In this document: in pieces, positions 17,295 to 26,689 of the stretch
Layout: every line of letters starts with the position of its first letter
Numbering within the stretch: the first letter of the stretch is position 1
Assembly (NCBI GenBank): GCA_945874225.1
Contig: CAMCFT010000005.1
Location: 62,001-126,000, forward strand
DNA: 64,000 nucleotides
Direction: 5' to 3'
Origin: Flavobacterium psychrophilum
Lineage (GTDB): Bacteria; Bacteroidota; Bacteroidia; Flavobacteriales; Flavobacteriaceae
Notes under the pieces: model-generated
Databases searched by the model: none
Told to the model about the DNA's origin: nothing
What the model saw: the letters and a program-made list of their open reading frames with translations, nothing else
Program-made: the position numbers and the translations under genes

Positions 17295-19211
17295 TTATGA
17301 GAATTGGGTAAGTTGAAACTTGTTTTTTATTAATTCCTCTAATTCTCTCATTGGAGCCAAAGCATTCTTTAAATTTTCCTTGTCCACTTTTGATAATTCC
17401 TGCAAGTTTATAAATTGTCCAGAATTATCATTTTTTAAACCTTCTAAAGTTCTGATTTTTGATAAAGTCAAAAACGCTTCAGAACAATTCAGATAAATCT
17501 CGGCATTTCTAGGGTCTACAATTGCTAACTGCTTGAATCTCATAAAAGTATTATTGACTCCTTTTAAATTATAGCTTAAACTGAATAGTCGGGCTCCATC
17601 GATAAGCGGCATTAAAGCACGTGTTTTAATGTCGAATTTATCTTTGTTCGGACCTTCTTCTTCCACTATAAATTTCTTAAAAAAGCTTAGTGGTGCGTTT
17701 TTTCGCAGGGCATCATTTCCAAGGAAATCGAAGAATAAAGTATTATTTTTAACGTTATTAAAAATGACATTCTCAATCGACTCTTCAATTTTTTGTTCGC
17801 CAAAAGCAAGTTCGAAATCAAAGAAAATACTACTTATCTCATTACTATTTTCACCTGGAGTATTCATCCAGTTATTGTATTGTTTAGTCCAGTCAGTCAA
17901 TGACTTACACCATATCATATTGCTTCCCATATGTCCGTTTTGACAGAATTCATAACCCACTTTTTCCAGAATAGCTGTAGTTCTTTTTCCTAATTTCAGG
18001 AAATAATCTTTTACATCTCTGTATTTATCTGCCGTTACGTCTTCAAAAATCAATATACTGTCCTGATCCGTGAGGAGTAATTGTTCTTTTCTCCCTTGAC
18101 TACCAATGCTTAGCCAAGCAAAACGAGCAGGAGGAGAGCCTAGATCCAAGATTGATAATTCTACAGCTCTTTTTATGATAGCCAAATTAATTTCGCTTGC
18201 AATATTACTAATATTAGAAATTGAAACGTTTTTATGAATTGATTTTTGGATAAGATTTGTCAATCGATCCCGAATAGATTTTAAATCTTTTGGTGATTGG
18301 GAACGTTTAATTTCTTTTATCAAAACCCCAGGGTTATTGGCCTGAGCCACAATCAAATCGTGTTCAGAAATAATTCCTTTTATGTCCGATTTATCAGAAC
18401 CATCTTTAGTTACACACAAATGAGTCACATTATTTTTTAACATTAACAATTGAGCTTCAGCCAAAGAAATATTCTCAACCACAGTTACAACAGGTGATGA
18501 CATAATTTTATCAATAGTTGAAGTGATTGCAAAACGTCCTGTTGCAATTTTAGAACACATATCAGTATTTGTAATGATTCCAATAGGATAATTGTCTTTA
18601 GAGACAATGGCTCCATTAGTCATAGTATCGGTCATTTGTTGTGCTACTTCCTGAATAATACTTGTTATAGGCACTTTTAAGGGAGTAATATTATAAGATA
18701 ACAACTGAAAATACTGCATTTCAGACTGTTGATTCGAATAATAGACATTATCAGAAATTAGTTTTCCGCCGATATTTTCCATATCGTTTGGATTACTTGT
18801 ATTAGTGGCGAAACTTTGCAAGAGAAAGTCCAAAACTTCAGAATTATTAGCTACAAAAGGACGAAAAACTGCAATTGGAATAGCATAAATTATACTTTCT
18901 TCACGAGCTTTGGCCGTCATCATATAATTGTTTTTGGCAAAAAATGGACGCAAACCAAAAACATCCCCAGCAACACATTTGTTCAATAATGTTTCCTCAG
19001 CATCAGCTATTACGGACAAATTTACAACTCCTGAAGCCACAACATAAAAACTATCGTGTAAATTGTCATTTATTTGGAACAAGATTTTGTGTTTTTCCAG
19101 ATTTACCACACGAATACTTGTAGCAATCTCAGACAGTTCCTGAAAAGATAGATTATCAAATGGTGGATATTTCTTTAAGAAATCAGCAATATGTTCTGCA
19201 ATTGTGTTCAT
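17295..19211 (-). CDS. cNMP-binding / CBS / DUF294 nucleotidyltransferase-like regulator
   Basis: The 638-residue soluble signalling protein has a cyclic-nucleotide-binding-like domain (about residues 10-140), a pair of CBS domains (about 175-300; SIIQEVAQQMTDTMTNGAIVS and KIMSSPVVTVVENISLAEAQ), a DUF294 nucleotidyltransferase-like domain (about 335-470) and a helical DUF294_C domain. The nucleotidyltransferase signature is WLSIGSQGRKEQLLLTDQDS, similar to GlnD. Related genes often sit beside acetate or Na+/solute symporters, but no transporter is next to this one. It forms a two-gene operon with the exonuclease-like gene. Confidence 0.87.
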   Translation of the reverse strand: MNTIAEHIADFLKKYPPFDNLSFQELSEIATSIRVVNLEKHKILFQINDNLHDSFYVVASGVVNLSVIADAEETLLNKCVAGDVFGLRPFFAKNNYMMTAKAREESIIYAIPIAVFRPFVANNSEVLDFLLQSFATNTSNPNDMENIGGKLISDNVYYSNQQSEMQYFQLLSYNITPLKVPITSIIQEVAQQMTDTMTNGAIVSKDNYPIGIITNTDMCSKIATGRFAITSTIDKIMSSPVVTVVENISLAEAQLLMLKNNVTHLCVTKDGSDKSDIKGIISEHDLIVAQANNPGVLIKEIKRSQSPKDLKSIRDRLTNLIQKSIHKNVSISNISNIASEINLAIIKRAVELSILDLGSPPARFAWLSIGSQGRKEQLLLTDQDSILIFEDVTADKYRDVKDYFLKLGKRTTAILEKVGYEFCQNGHMGSNMIWCKSLTDWTKQYNNWMNTPGENSNEISSIFFDFELAFGEQKIEESIENVIFNNVKNNTLFFDFLGNDALRKNAPLSFFKKFIVEEEGPNKDKFDIKTRALMPLIDGARLFSLSYNLKGVNNTFMRFKQLAIVDPRNAEIYLNCSEAFLTLSKIRTLEGLKNDNSGQFINLQELSKVDKENLKNALAPMRELEELIKNKFQLTQFS

Positions 19212-19664
19212 ATAATAATTAGTATAGTCGAATGTAAAAATAATGAATTATTAAATTATAATACTGTCCTTAGAAGAGTAAAACGATTATTTTTTTAATT
19301 TATAATTTTCTCTTATAAAAATTAAGTATAATGATAAATTTGATCTAGTTATTATAAATTTATAACTCAAACTAAAACATTATAAATCTTGGGATTACAA
19401 AAGATTATTTATTTGTTATTCATTGAGTTGGTATCGATAACTTTCGTTACTGGACAGGATAAGCCGGCAAGTCCAGCAGCAGTAGCTACTGGTAATGAAA
19501 ACACCAATTGATGCTCTTTCCTCAAATGTAGTTTTCTTGCACTATAATTTATATTATGTAAAATAGAATTTTGTTGTTTATTGTAGCCTATTGCCTTTTG
19601 TATTATTTGTAATATAGAAACGAACAATAAAACCCTTTTGCTCGTTTCATTATAGAAAAAATAA
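19212..19664. other. 453-base spacer with no intact gene
   Basis: The region lies between the divergent-side start of the DUF294 gene and the stop of the DEAD-box gene. It is strongly AT-rich and holds one recognisable item, a short secreted-protein remnant on the + strand at 19389-19511. I see no RNA gene, strong terminator or good promoter. Confidence 0.6.
19389..19511 (+). pseudogene. Remnant of a secreted protein, DUF2911-like N-terminus
   Basis: From a TTG at 19389 a 40-residue frame reads as a signal peptide (QKIIYLLFIELVSITFVTG) followed by QDKPASPAAVATGNENTN and a stop. The QDKPASPAAVATG segment resembles the start of mature DUF2911 proteins, which continue for more than 100 residues; here the frame stops at once. 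It is either a truncated remnant or a tiny secreted peptide. The match is short and from memory. Confidence 0.35.
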
Positions 19665-21002
19665 TTAATTTCTTTTTAACCTCTTAACAGGTTTCTCTGT
19701 TGGCTCATTTTTATTTTGCAACAAATAATTAGCCAATAGTTTTTCTACCAATTCATCCTTGGTCAAATGATGAAAGACGGTTTTTACTTTAGTTTTTAAA
19801 TCCAATGAAACTTCGTGATTGGGTTTGGTTTTGAAGATTTGCTTTGCCCACAATAATGTATTGTTTTCTTCAATATTTTCTATAGTTGGTTTTTGGAACT
19901 TGGTGAATTTGATTCCCAATTCCTTTTCGAAATCCGCAATTTCAGTAACTTCTTCCTGTTGCAAAACGGTTAACGAAAATCCTTTGGCTCCAGCTCTTGC
20001 TGTTCTTCCGCTGCGGTGAACATAAACTTCATACACCTCCGGCAAATGATAATTCACCACATAAGAAATTTCCTTTACGTCAATTCCTCTTGCCGCCAAG
20101 TCAGTTGCGACTAATATATTGATATGTCCTTCGCGAAATTGTTCCATAATACGATCTCGGATGCCTTGTGATAAACTTCCGTGTAATGCTCCAGAAGAAA
20201 ATCTGTTGATGGCTAAGTTTTTGGCTAATTTATTAACGGCGGCTTTGGTTTTACAAAAAATAATACCGCGTTCTCCTTCTTTTGAAGTTAAAAAATGCAT
20301 CAAAACGTCCAGCTTTTCAATTGGATTTACAACAATGTATTGATTATCAATACCTTGATTTCCTATTGTTTGCATATCAGCACTTACCTGAACTACGTTT
20401 TTATTCAAGTAGTTCTGAATCAATTGCTTAATAGTTCCGGGCATTGTTGCCGAGAAAAGAAAAGTCTTACGGGTTTTTGGTAATTCAGCAATGATTTCGT
20501 CTAAACCTTCTTTCAAGATTGTAACCATTTCGTCAGCTTCGTCCAAAACTAGAAATTTGGTTTCTTTTAAGTTTATTGCCTTGCGTTGGATTAAATCAAT
20601 TAATCTTCCCGGTGTTGCAACAATAATATGCGTCGGATTTGTTAATCGTTCGATTTGAGGTTTTATGGGAATTCCTCCGCAAGTTGCTGCGATGGAAATT
20701 TCAGGAAGGTATTTTGCGAATGCTTCTAAATTGCTAAAAATCTGATGTCCTAATTCCCGTGTTGGAACCAAAATTACCGCTTGTATAAATGGGGATTTTG
20801 TGTCAATTAATTGTAGTAATGGCAATCCAAAAGCGGCTGTTTTTCCAGTTCCGGTTTTGGCAAGCCCAACAATATCAGTAGTATTTGATAAAAGCAACGG
20901 AATTGTTTTTTGCTGAATTTCTGTTGGCACAACAAATTTTAGTTCAGTTATTGCTTTTAGTAAAGCTTCTGAAATTCCTAAATCGGCGAATTGTTTTGAC
21001 AT
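19665..21002 (-). CDS. DEAD-box ATP-dependent RNA helicase
   Basis: The 445-residue SF2 RNA helicase of the RhlE/DeaD group remodels RNA, for example in ribosome assembly or decay. The order of motifs is complete: Q motif (FADLGISEALLKAITELKF ... PTEIQQKTIP), Walker A AKTGTGKT, PTRELGHQ, TPGRLIDL, DEAD (VLDEADEM), SAT (LFSATMPG), ATDLAARGID and HRSGRTARAG. A short basic C-terminal tail ends in KRLKRN. It is monocistronic or downstream of the next SF2 gene, separated by a hairpin. Confidence 0.93.
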   Translation of the reverse strand: MSKQFADLGISEALLKAITELKFVVPTEIQQKTIPLLLSNTTDIVGLAKTGTGKTAAFGLPLLQLIDTKSPFIQAVILVPTRELGHQIFSNLEAFAKYLPEISIAATCGGIPIKPQIERLTNPTHIIVATPGRLIDLIQRKAINLKETKFLVLDEADEMVTILKEGLDEIIAELPKTRKTFLFSATMPGTIKQLIQNYLNKNVVQVSADMQTIGNQGIDNQYIVVNPIEKLDVLMHFLTSKEGERGIIFCKTKAAVNKLAKNLAINRFSSGALHGSLSQGIRDRIMEQFREGHINILVATDLAARGIDVKEISYVVNYHLPEVYEVYVHRSGRTARAGAKGFSLTVLQQEEVTEIADFEKELGIKFTKFQKPTIENIEENNTLLWAKQIFKTKPNHEVSLDLKTKVKTVFHHLTKDELVEKLLANYLLQNKNEPTEKPVKRLKRN

Positions 21003-21074
21003 TTTTTAGATTTAATAATTTATAAAATTGTTGTTATGAAAACGAAATTCCTAGCCCCGATAAAAGGGAAAATC

Positions 21075-21095
21075 CTCCCGATTTTTCATCGGGAG
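21075..21095 (-). terminator. Possible terminator after the DEAH helicase gene
   Basis: Perfect arms CTCCCGAT / ATCGGGAG enclose a five-base loop. On the - strand the stem is followed by GATTTTCCCTTTT, a weak T tract. It lies just downstream of the 21129-22667 gene. Confidence 0.5.
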
Positions 21096-21128
21096 ATTGG
21101 AATGATAGCGGGAAATAGCTCCTGAAAA

Positions 21129-22667
21129 CTAATCTGCTTCGTTCATAATTTTTTCGCGATACTTCTTCCCTATCAATAAAGTCAGTTTCAGTTTGTAGTC
21201 TTCAACCAACCATTCACGGTAGTTTTTGCTGCATTGACTCAAACATTTAGCATAGCGTTTCAGACGACATTCGATATCTGGTTCCAATTCTTTGCACAAT
21301 GCTTTTGCATCCCTTAATTCTTCGGAATTGTCGACACACATAGCGGCGTGTTGTTCTAAAGATTTGTCTAAAACTACTTTGGAACGCAAATTTTGTGCAA
21401 TGGCAAGTTTATGTTCTTCATCGATATCAAAAGTCACAACTTCTGTTTTGCTGAATTTAGCACGCAATTCCGGTGGCATTGTATATTTAAAATACAATTC
21501 AATTTCGGTGTCATCACGCAAGTTCTCCAAATAGAATTCCGGTGATTTGAAGATGTGTTGCCAGTTTACAGGCTCACTCCACAAACCAAAACGTGCGGCA
21601 TTATTTCCTAAATCGATTACGTTAAAGGTATCTTTATGGGGCAATTTTCTAGAACCACGACCAATCATTTGAAAGTACAAAGTCAATGATTTCGTAGCTC
21701 TGTTTAATATAATTGTTTCTACTGTAGGTTCATCAAAACCTGTGGTAAGAATCCCAACCGATGTTAAAATAGCATCCGGAGTTTTCTTGAACCACTGCAA
21801 AATATCTTTCCGTTCTTCGGTGCTGCTGGTGTTGTCAAGGTGACGAATGACATATCCTGCTTCTCTAAAAGTTTCATATACATATAAGGATGTATTGATT
21901 CCGTTATTGAAAATCAGGGTTTTCTTTCCTAGAGATTTCTCTGTGTAAGCGTGCAATAATTTTTCCTGCATCGCCATATTCGTGTATAAATCATCGGATG
22001 ATTTTACAGTATAATCGCCATTTATCCCTACTTTCAACGAAGTCAATCCTACATCATAACTATAAGTAACGGCTTTCGCCAAAAAACCTTTGTCAATTAG
22101 CGAACTGATATTGTCTCCAACAACCAATTCATCATAATTTTCGTGCATTGGCAACTTAATATTCGAACTCAAAGGTGTTGCTGTAACTCCCAGAATAAAG
22201 GCATTTTTGAAAGAACTCAATAATTTTCGAAAAGAATTGTAATGTGCTTCATCAATAATTACCAAACCAATATTATCAAGATGCAATTTTTCGTCATTGA
22301 TTCGGTTTTTCAAAGTTTCGACCATTGCTACAAAACAAGAATAATCGTTTTGGTCTGGAAGTTCTTTGACTTTGCTGTTGATAATTTTATTTTTTACATC
22401 AAATCCTTTCAGCATTTTTGAAGTTTGCTTACACAATTCAATTCTATGGGTCAAAACAACTACTTTTTTGTCGTGCTTTGACAAATATTGCCGAACAATT
22501 TCTGAAAAAACCACAGTTTTACCCCCGCCAGTAGGCAATTGGTATAACAAATGATGATTTGCAGGAGCATTTTCTAATCGCTCAAAAATGGTTTCAATAT
22601 CTCCTTTTTGATATGAATAAAGCTCTTTTTTATCTTCTTTTTCTGTTTCTAAAGTGTTTTGAGACAT
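21129..22667 (-). CDS. DEAD/DEAH-box SF2 helicase
   Basis: The 512-residue helicase resembles the type III restriction/UvrB-like SSL2 group. Motifs: SYQKGDIETIFERL (Q-like), Walker A PTGGGKT, VVLTHRIELCKQT (Ia), DEAH (VIIDEAHYNSF), VTATPLS (III), VGILTTGFDEPTVETIILNRAT (V) and QMIGRGSRKLPHK (VI). The C-terminal 130 residues are specific and contain several Cys and charged residues without a known domain. No methyltransferase or nuclease partner adjoins it, so a restriction system is unlikely. It probably acts in nucleic-acid repair or RNA metabolism. Confidence 0.87.
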   Translation of the reverse strand: MSQNTLETEKEDKKELYSYQKGDIETIFERLENAPANHHLLYQLPTGGGKTVVFSEIVRQYLSKHDKKVVVLTHRIELCKQTSKMLKGFDVKNKIINSKVKELPDQNDYSCFVAMVETLKNRINDEKLHLDNIGLVIIDEAHYNSFRKLLSSFKNAFILGVTATPLSSNIKLPMHENYDELVVGDNISSLIDKGFLAKAVTYSYDVGLTSLKVGINGDYTVKSSDDLYTNMAMQEKLLHAYTEKSLGKKTLIFNNGINTSLYVYETFREAGYVIRHLDNTSSTEERKDILQWFKKTPDAILTSVGILTTGFDEPTVETIILNRATKSLTLYFQMIGRGSRKLPHKDTFNVIDLGNNAARFGLWSEPVNWQHIFKSPEFYLENLRDDTEIELYFKYTMPPELRAKFSKTEVVTFDIDEEHKLAIAQNLRSKVVLDKSLEQHAAMCVDNSEELRDAKALCKELEPDIECRLKRYAKCLSQCSKNYREWLVEDYKLKLTLLIGKKYREKIMNEAD

Positions 22668-22687
22668 TGCTTTTTGATGGGTTTTTG

Positions 22688-22695
22688 CAAAAATA
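22688..22695 (-). promoter_or_regulatory. -7 promoter element for the DEAH helicase
   Basis: On the - strand TATTTTTG matches TAnnTTTG, 21 bases before the ATG at 22667. No -33 TTG is seen at the usual spacing. Confidence 0.4.
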
Positions 22696-22775
22696 CGCCT
22701 AAAAAAGAGTTATTCCACTAAATTATTCTGTAAAAAAAGAAGAGTGATTAAATAAAATCGATTATGAACTTTTTT

Positions 22776-23306
22776 CTAATATTCGAAACGTTCAATAATA
22801 GCGTCAAATTCCTGTTTATTATACCAATTTTGGCGCATCGTTTCATCATTTATAGCAATGATTCTAGGTTTAAACTCATTTAGAATTCCATTAGCAATCA
22901 TAAAAATTACGGCCTGTTCAAAAGAATTGAACATACTTTTATAAAATAATTCCTGTTTCACTACTCTTTCAGCTGAAAAAGTTTGGGCAATTTCAATGGA
23001 ATAAAGCATAACATCTCCTATTATGAATGGATCTACTCCCAAAAGGATAAAGTGCTTGATGTATTTTTGGGCAACCGAGCGTCGCATCTTTGGCTTTCGG
23101 GCTTTATTTCCGGAAGTTCTTGGCGGAAAATATTCGTTCGAAATTTTGATTTTGCATTCCTGCAGCAGCGTTTCCTCTTTTGGATTAAAAACAAAATCGT
23201 AATAGATTTTTACAGCACTAAATTTTTCGTACAACTCGATAATTTGTTCTTCGAGTTGGGTTTTATCGAGTTCTGAAAGGTATTTTTTTAAATCGCGTTT
23301 GCTCAT
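22776..23306 (-). CDS. Conserved protein, DUF6155-like
   Basis: The 176-residue soluble protein has a basic helical N-terminus (KRDLKKYLSELDKTQLEEQIIELYEKF) and a conserved PKMRRSVAQKYIKHFILLGVDP core. It resembles the DUF6155 family of Bacteroidota, whose role is unknown. No catalytic motif or signal peptide is seen. A -7 element (TACATTTG, 23325-23332 on the - strand) lies 18 bases before the ATG, so it probably has its own promoter. Confidence 0.68.
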   Translation of the reverse strand: MSKRDLKKYLSELDKTQLEEQIIELYEKFSAVKIYYDFVFNPKEETLLQECKIKISNEYFPPRTSGNKARKPKMRRSVAQKYIKHFILLGVDPFIIGDVMLYSIEIAQTFSAERVVKQELFYKSMFNSFEQAVIFMIANGILNEFKPRIIAINDETMRQNWYNKQEFDAIIERFEY

Positions 23307-23324
23307 TACATCTATTTATTGTTG

Positions 23325-23332
23325 CAAATGTA
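23325..23332 (-). promoter_or_regulatory. -7 promoter element for the DUF6155-like gene
   Basis: TACATTTG on the - strand fits TAnnTTTG and sits 18 bases before the start codon. A -33 element is not apparent. Confidence 0.4.
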
Positions 23333-23375
23333 AATTAGTTTAGGAACGAATACTCTAAAAATCAATGATAATACT

Positions 23376-23383
23376 TAATTTTG
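23376..23383 (+). promoter_or_regulatory. -7 promoter element for the DUF3817-mscS pair
   Basis: TAATTTTG fits TAnnTTTG and lies 30 bases before the ATG at 23414. A -33 TTG is not apparent at 17-23 bases. Confidence 0.4.
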
Positions 23384-23413
23384 CCACAATAAATTTTAAA
23401 ATATCATTATTAA

Positions 23414-23698
23414 ATGCTCAAATCGTTCAAAATTATAGCAATCCTGGAAGGAATCTCTTATTTGGTTTTATTTGCCAATATGCTTCTAATAAAGCCTTCA
23501 AATATCGAACTTTATAAAAGTTTGTTATATCCTATCGGAATGACTCACGGAATATTATTTATAGTATACGTTTTGCTGGCGGGTTTACTTAAAAATTCTC
23601 AGGAATGGAATTTGAAAACATCGTCAATAGTACTTATCGCATCACTTTTGCCTTTTGCAACTTTTTACGTTGAAAAAAAATATTTAAGAAATGCATAA
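23414..23698 (+). CDS. DUF3817 family small membrane protein
   Basis: The 94-residue inner-membrane protein has three hydrophobic segments: ILEGISYLVLFANMLLI, GMTHGILFIVYVLLAGLL and SIVLIASLLPFATFYV. The EGISYLVLF start and PIGMTHGILF loop are typical of DUF3817, whose function is unknown. Its end overlaps the start of the MscS-like channel gene by eight bases, so the two are translated together. Confidence 0.8.
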   Translation: MLKSFKIIAILEGISYLVLFANMLLIKPSNIELYKSLLYPIGMTHGILFIVYVLLAGLLKNSQEWNLKTSSIVLIASLLPFATFYVEKKYLRNA

Positions 23699-24947
23699 TT
23701 TACTCGAAAAAATCTTTGGTTGGTGCTATCCTTTATTTCGAAAATTAGGATTCGAATATACGATTGCATCTTACCTAAGTTTGCTTATAAATATCGCCAT
23801 AATGTGTGTTTTGGCCTATGTGATTTTTATAGTATTTCGGTTTATTTTGGATAAAAGCGTTCGGTCACTTGTTAAAAAGACAAAAAACACATTTGATGAT
23901 TTTATAATAGAAAAGATAACAGGCCAATATCTGTTCTATTTATTTCCATTATTATTTATATACAAATCGGTTCCAATTCTCTTAGAAAAATATGATTATT
24001 GGGAATTCCTTTTTGGAAAAATCGTTGGTATTTTTATTATCGTCCTGATAATAATGATTATCCGTACTGCTTTTAATATCTTAAGATATTATCTAAAGTT
24101 AATCCCCAGATACAGCGACAAACCTATAGATAGCTTCATTCAGGTTATCAATATTGTGTTGTGGATGTTCGGGATTACCATAATTATTTCAAGATTATTT
24201 GAAATAAACCAAAAAGATCTCCTTACCATTTTAGGAGCTATTTCGGCATTGATAATCTTGATTTTCAGAGATACTATTTTAGGTTTTGTTGCCAGTGTAC
24301 AGGTAGCCATTAATGATATGGTTCGAATTGGAGACTGGGTTACAATGGAAAAGTTTGGTGTTGATGGAGATGTAATCGAAATCAATCTTGCTACGGTTAA
24401 AGTTCGAAATTTTGACAATACCACAACAACAATTCCCACTTATAGTTTAATATCGGATTCGTTCCAAAATTGGCGTGGAATGATTGATTCTGATGGACGA
24501 CGAATCAAAAGACATATTCTTATAAAAGCCAGCAGCATTCATTTTTTAGATGAATCAGAATTAGTTGATTTGAAAAAAATTCAGCTTATCAGTACTTATA
24601 TAGATACCAGAAAAACCGAAATTGATAAGTACAATACCAATAATAATATTGATAAATCAATTGCTATCAATGGTCGAAATTTGACAAATCTGGGTCTCTT
24701 TCGCAAATATATCACACAATATCTCCATAATTATCCGGGATTAAACAAAGATTTAATTATGGTTTGTCGCCAATTGCAATCTACATCGTATGGCGTTCCT
24801 CTTGAAGTTTATGCTTTTTCGAAGGATAAAAAATTTGAAAATTACGAATACATTATGGCAGACATATTTGACCATATTATTGCTTCGGTTCCCTTTTTTG
24901 ATTTAGAAATTTCTGAAATACCAACAGAAAAAGGAATTTCGAAATAA
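23691..24947 (+). CDS. Mechanosensitive channel of the MscS family
   Basis: The 418-residue membrane protein has about five N-terminal hydrophobic segments, then the MscS pore helix and beta domain: LLTILGAISALIILIFRDTILGFVASVQVAINDMVRIGDWVTM, followed by GVDGDVIEINLATVKVRNFDNTTTTIPTYSLISDSFQNWRGM. The C-terminal cytoplasmic domain is long (about 150 residues), as in YbdG-type channels. It would open under membrane tension to release solutes in osmotic downshock. It converges on the thioesterase gene with four bases between. Confidence 0.9.
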   Translation: MHNLLEKIFGWCYPLFRKLGFEYTIASYLSLLINIAIMCVLAYVIFIVFRFILDKSVRSLVKKTKNTFDDFIIEKITGQYLFYLFPLLFIYKSVPILLEKYDYWEFLFGKIVGIFIIVLIIMIIRTAFNILRYYLKLIPRYSDKPIDSFIQVINIVLWMFGITIIISRLFEINQKDLLTILGAISALIILIFRDTILGFVASVQVAINDMVRIGDWVTMEKFGVDGDVIEINLATVKVRNFDNTTTTIPTYSLISDSFQNWRGMIDSDGRRIKRHILIKASSIHFLDESELVDLKKIQLISTYIDTRKTEIDKYNTNNNIDKSIAINGRNLTNLGLFRKYITQYLHNYPGLNKDLIMVCRQLQSTSYGVPLEVYAFSKDKKFENYEYIMADIFDHIIASVPFFDLEISEIPTEKGISK

Positions 24948-24951
24948 AATA

Positions 24952-25341
24952 CTAGTCTTCCAAGCGGTCTTTTATATATTCAATTTCCGTTTTACCGTGT
25001 GCTTTTGGCTTGCCATCATTACCTAAACTTACCATTGTGGTGCTGTCAATTGAAATAATGGTTTCGCGTGTCATCATATTTCGTGCTTCACACTTTAATG
25101 TAATCGAAGTATTTCCAAATTTGACCACATCAATACCAATTTCGATGATATCCCCTTGTTTTGCTGAACTTCTGAAATTAATTTCCGACATATGCTTGGT
25201 CACAATTCTGGAATTTTCCAATTGAATAATGGTGTATAGAGCCAATTCTTCATCTAACCAAGCCAACAATTTCCCACCAAATAATGTTCCGTTTGGATTT
25301 AAATCTTCGGGTTTTACCCATTTTCTAGTATGAAATCGCAT
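24952..25341 (-). CDS. Acyl-CoA thioesterase, hotdog fold
   Basis: The 129-residue protein belongs to the YciA/BACH-type thioesterases, which hydrolyse acyl-CoA to free acid and CoA. The signature NPNGTLFGGKLLAWLDEELALY contains the catalytic Asn/Asp-type residues, and VTKHMSEINFRSSAKQGDIIEI follows. No signal peptide is seen, so it should be cytoplasmic. It is a single gene convergent with the MscS gene. Substrate chain length cannot be read from sequence. Confidence 0.85.
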   Translation of the reverse strand: MRFHTRKWVKPEDLNPNGTLFGGKLLAWLDEELALYTIIQLENSRIVTKHMSEINFRSSAKQGDIIEIGIDVVKFGNTSITLKCEARNMMTRETIISIDSTTMVSLGNDGKPKAHGKTEIEYIKDRLED

Positions 25342-25410
25342 ATTATTTTTTTATAAATACAAAATTAAAGTATTCTTATCTCAATTTTTTTTATTTTTAA
25401 AGAAAAAATA

Positions 25411-25797
25411 ATGAATCAAAGAGATGTTTTCTTAAAAGAATTTCGTGGAGAAACAATTGGTATTGTAAACACTCAATCATCATTGGACGAACTGTTTCAA
25501 AATGAAGTGCTTCGGCCTATTTTGAAGTTACAAAACGATTTGTTTGTCGCTTCCTTTATTAATCATGTGACGAAAAACAAAATAGATTTCAATGCCTATT
25601 CAATAGAAAAAAAAATGGCTATGATTGAAAATGCTGTTCAAAAAGACATCAAGTTCAGAAATGCTTTGAAGGGAATGATTATAGGATTATTTACTGCCGA
25701 TGAATATTCGCAATACATAAAAAACTCTTCGAGCCTCAACAAAAGAATGATGGGTATGCTTATCGAAAGGTTAAAAAGTCAAGTGCAGTTATTTTAA
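25411..25797 (+). CDS. Conserved flavobacterial protein of unknown function
   Basis: The 128-residue mostly helical protein has a conserved-looking core FRNALKGMIIGLFTADEYSQYIKNSSSLNKRMMGMLIERLKSQVQLF. No signal peptide, metal site or catalytic motif is visible. I recall similar proteins in flavobacteria sometimes being labelled glyoxalase, but the characteristic metal ligands are not obvious here, so I do not use that name. It stands alone between the thioesterase and the amidoligase group. Confidence 0.65.
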   Translation: MNQRDVFLKEFRGETIGIVNTQSSLDELFQNEVLRPILKLQNDLFVASFINHVTKNKIDFNAYSIEKKMAMIENAVQKDIKFRNALKGMIIGLFTADEYSQYIKNSSSLNKRMMGMLIERLKSQVQLF

Positions 25798-25907
25798 TCT
25801 ATTTCATTTAATTATTCGTATATTTTTTATTAAAAAAAATCGATTTTTCCGGAGCTATTTATGTGTTTCGTTTGAATATTTTCATTATAATTGTTAAAAA
25901 TAAATGT

Positions 25908-26621
25908 ATGAAAGAAGAATATTTCAAGTGGTACTCCCCTAACCTGAGTAGAGATATAGAAATGCTCGTTTTCGGTCATTCCGGATACCCCGTAATTTTA
26001 TTTCCTACTTCTATGGGAAGCTTTCATGAAAACAAGGATATGGGCTTGATTGAATCGGCAAAATGGTTTATAGAACAAGGTTTAATCCAAATATTTTGCC
26101 CTGCAAGTATTGACAAAGACAGCTTTTACAATAAAAATATACATCCCGTTCACCGAATAGAAAATCATACTTGGTACGACAAAATGATTTGCCATGAAAT
26201 CGTCGAAAAAGTAAAAAACAATACTCCTTCCGGAAAAGTTGCCGTTGCCGGTTGCAGTTTTGGAGGTTATCATGCTGCCAATTTTGCGTTTCGTCATCCT
26301 GGTTATGTGAGTCACGTTTTCTCGATGGGCGGAGCTTTTAACATCAAAAGTTTTATGGATGGTTTTCATAATGATGACGTGTTCTATAACAATCCTGAAG
26401 ATTATTTATACGGATTGAATGATTCCGAAATTTGGAATATGGACATTTGTTTAGGAACTTCTAACTGGGATATTTGCTATGATGCGAATCTAAAATTAAG
26501 CCGGGTTTTAAGCGAACGCAATATCCACTATTGGCTTGATATTCGTCAGGATAGAGAACACGATTGGCCGGTTTGGAAAGAAATGTTTCCGCATTATTTA
26601 TCAAGAATCAAGTTTTTCTAA
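25908..26621 (+). CDS. Alpha/beta-hydrolase esterase, first gene of the amidoligase group
   Basis: From the ATG at 25908 the protein has 237 residues; a start 15 codons earlier would add only hydrophobic sequence read from AT-rich DNA. The nucleophile elbow is GCSFGGYHAANFAFRHPG and the catalytic His probably lies in RQDREHDWPVWKE. EYFKWYSPNLSRDIEMLVFGHSGYPVILFPTSMG resembles the COG4947 esterase-like family. Such esterases are known to occur beside ATP-grasp and GCS2-type ligases. It is followed by three + strand ligase/amidotransferase genes, and may hydrolyse or transfer the peptide-like product. Confidence 0.82.
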   Translation: MKEEYFKWYSPNLSRDIEMLVFGHSGYPVILFPTSMGSFHENKDMGLIESAKWFIEQGLIQIFCPASIDKDSFYNKNIHPVHRIENHTWYDKMICHEIVEKVKNNTPSGKVAVAGCSFGGYHAANFAFRHPGYVSHVFSMGGAFNIKSFMDGFHNDDVFYNNPEDYLYGLNDSEIWNMDICLGTSNWDICYDANLKLSRVLSERNIHYWLDIRQDREHDWPVWKEMFPHYLSRIKFF

Positions 26622-26689
26622 AAGTATTAAGACTAAAAAATAATAAGTTGAAATCGTAGATTCACAAAAACCAAATAAACAATATAAAA

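Noticed and set aside
19409-19627. 72-codon - strand frame in the spacer
   Set aside because: It is antisense to the secreted-protein remnant and has no recognisable features.
21129-22667. Restriction or defence helicase
   Set aside because: No nuclease, methyltransferase or other defence gene adjoins it.
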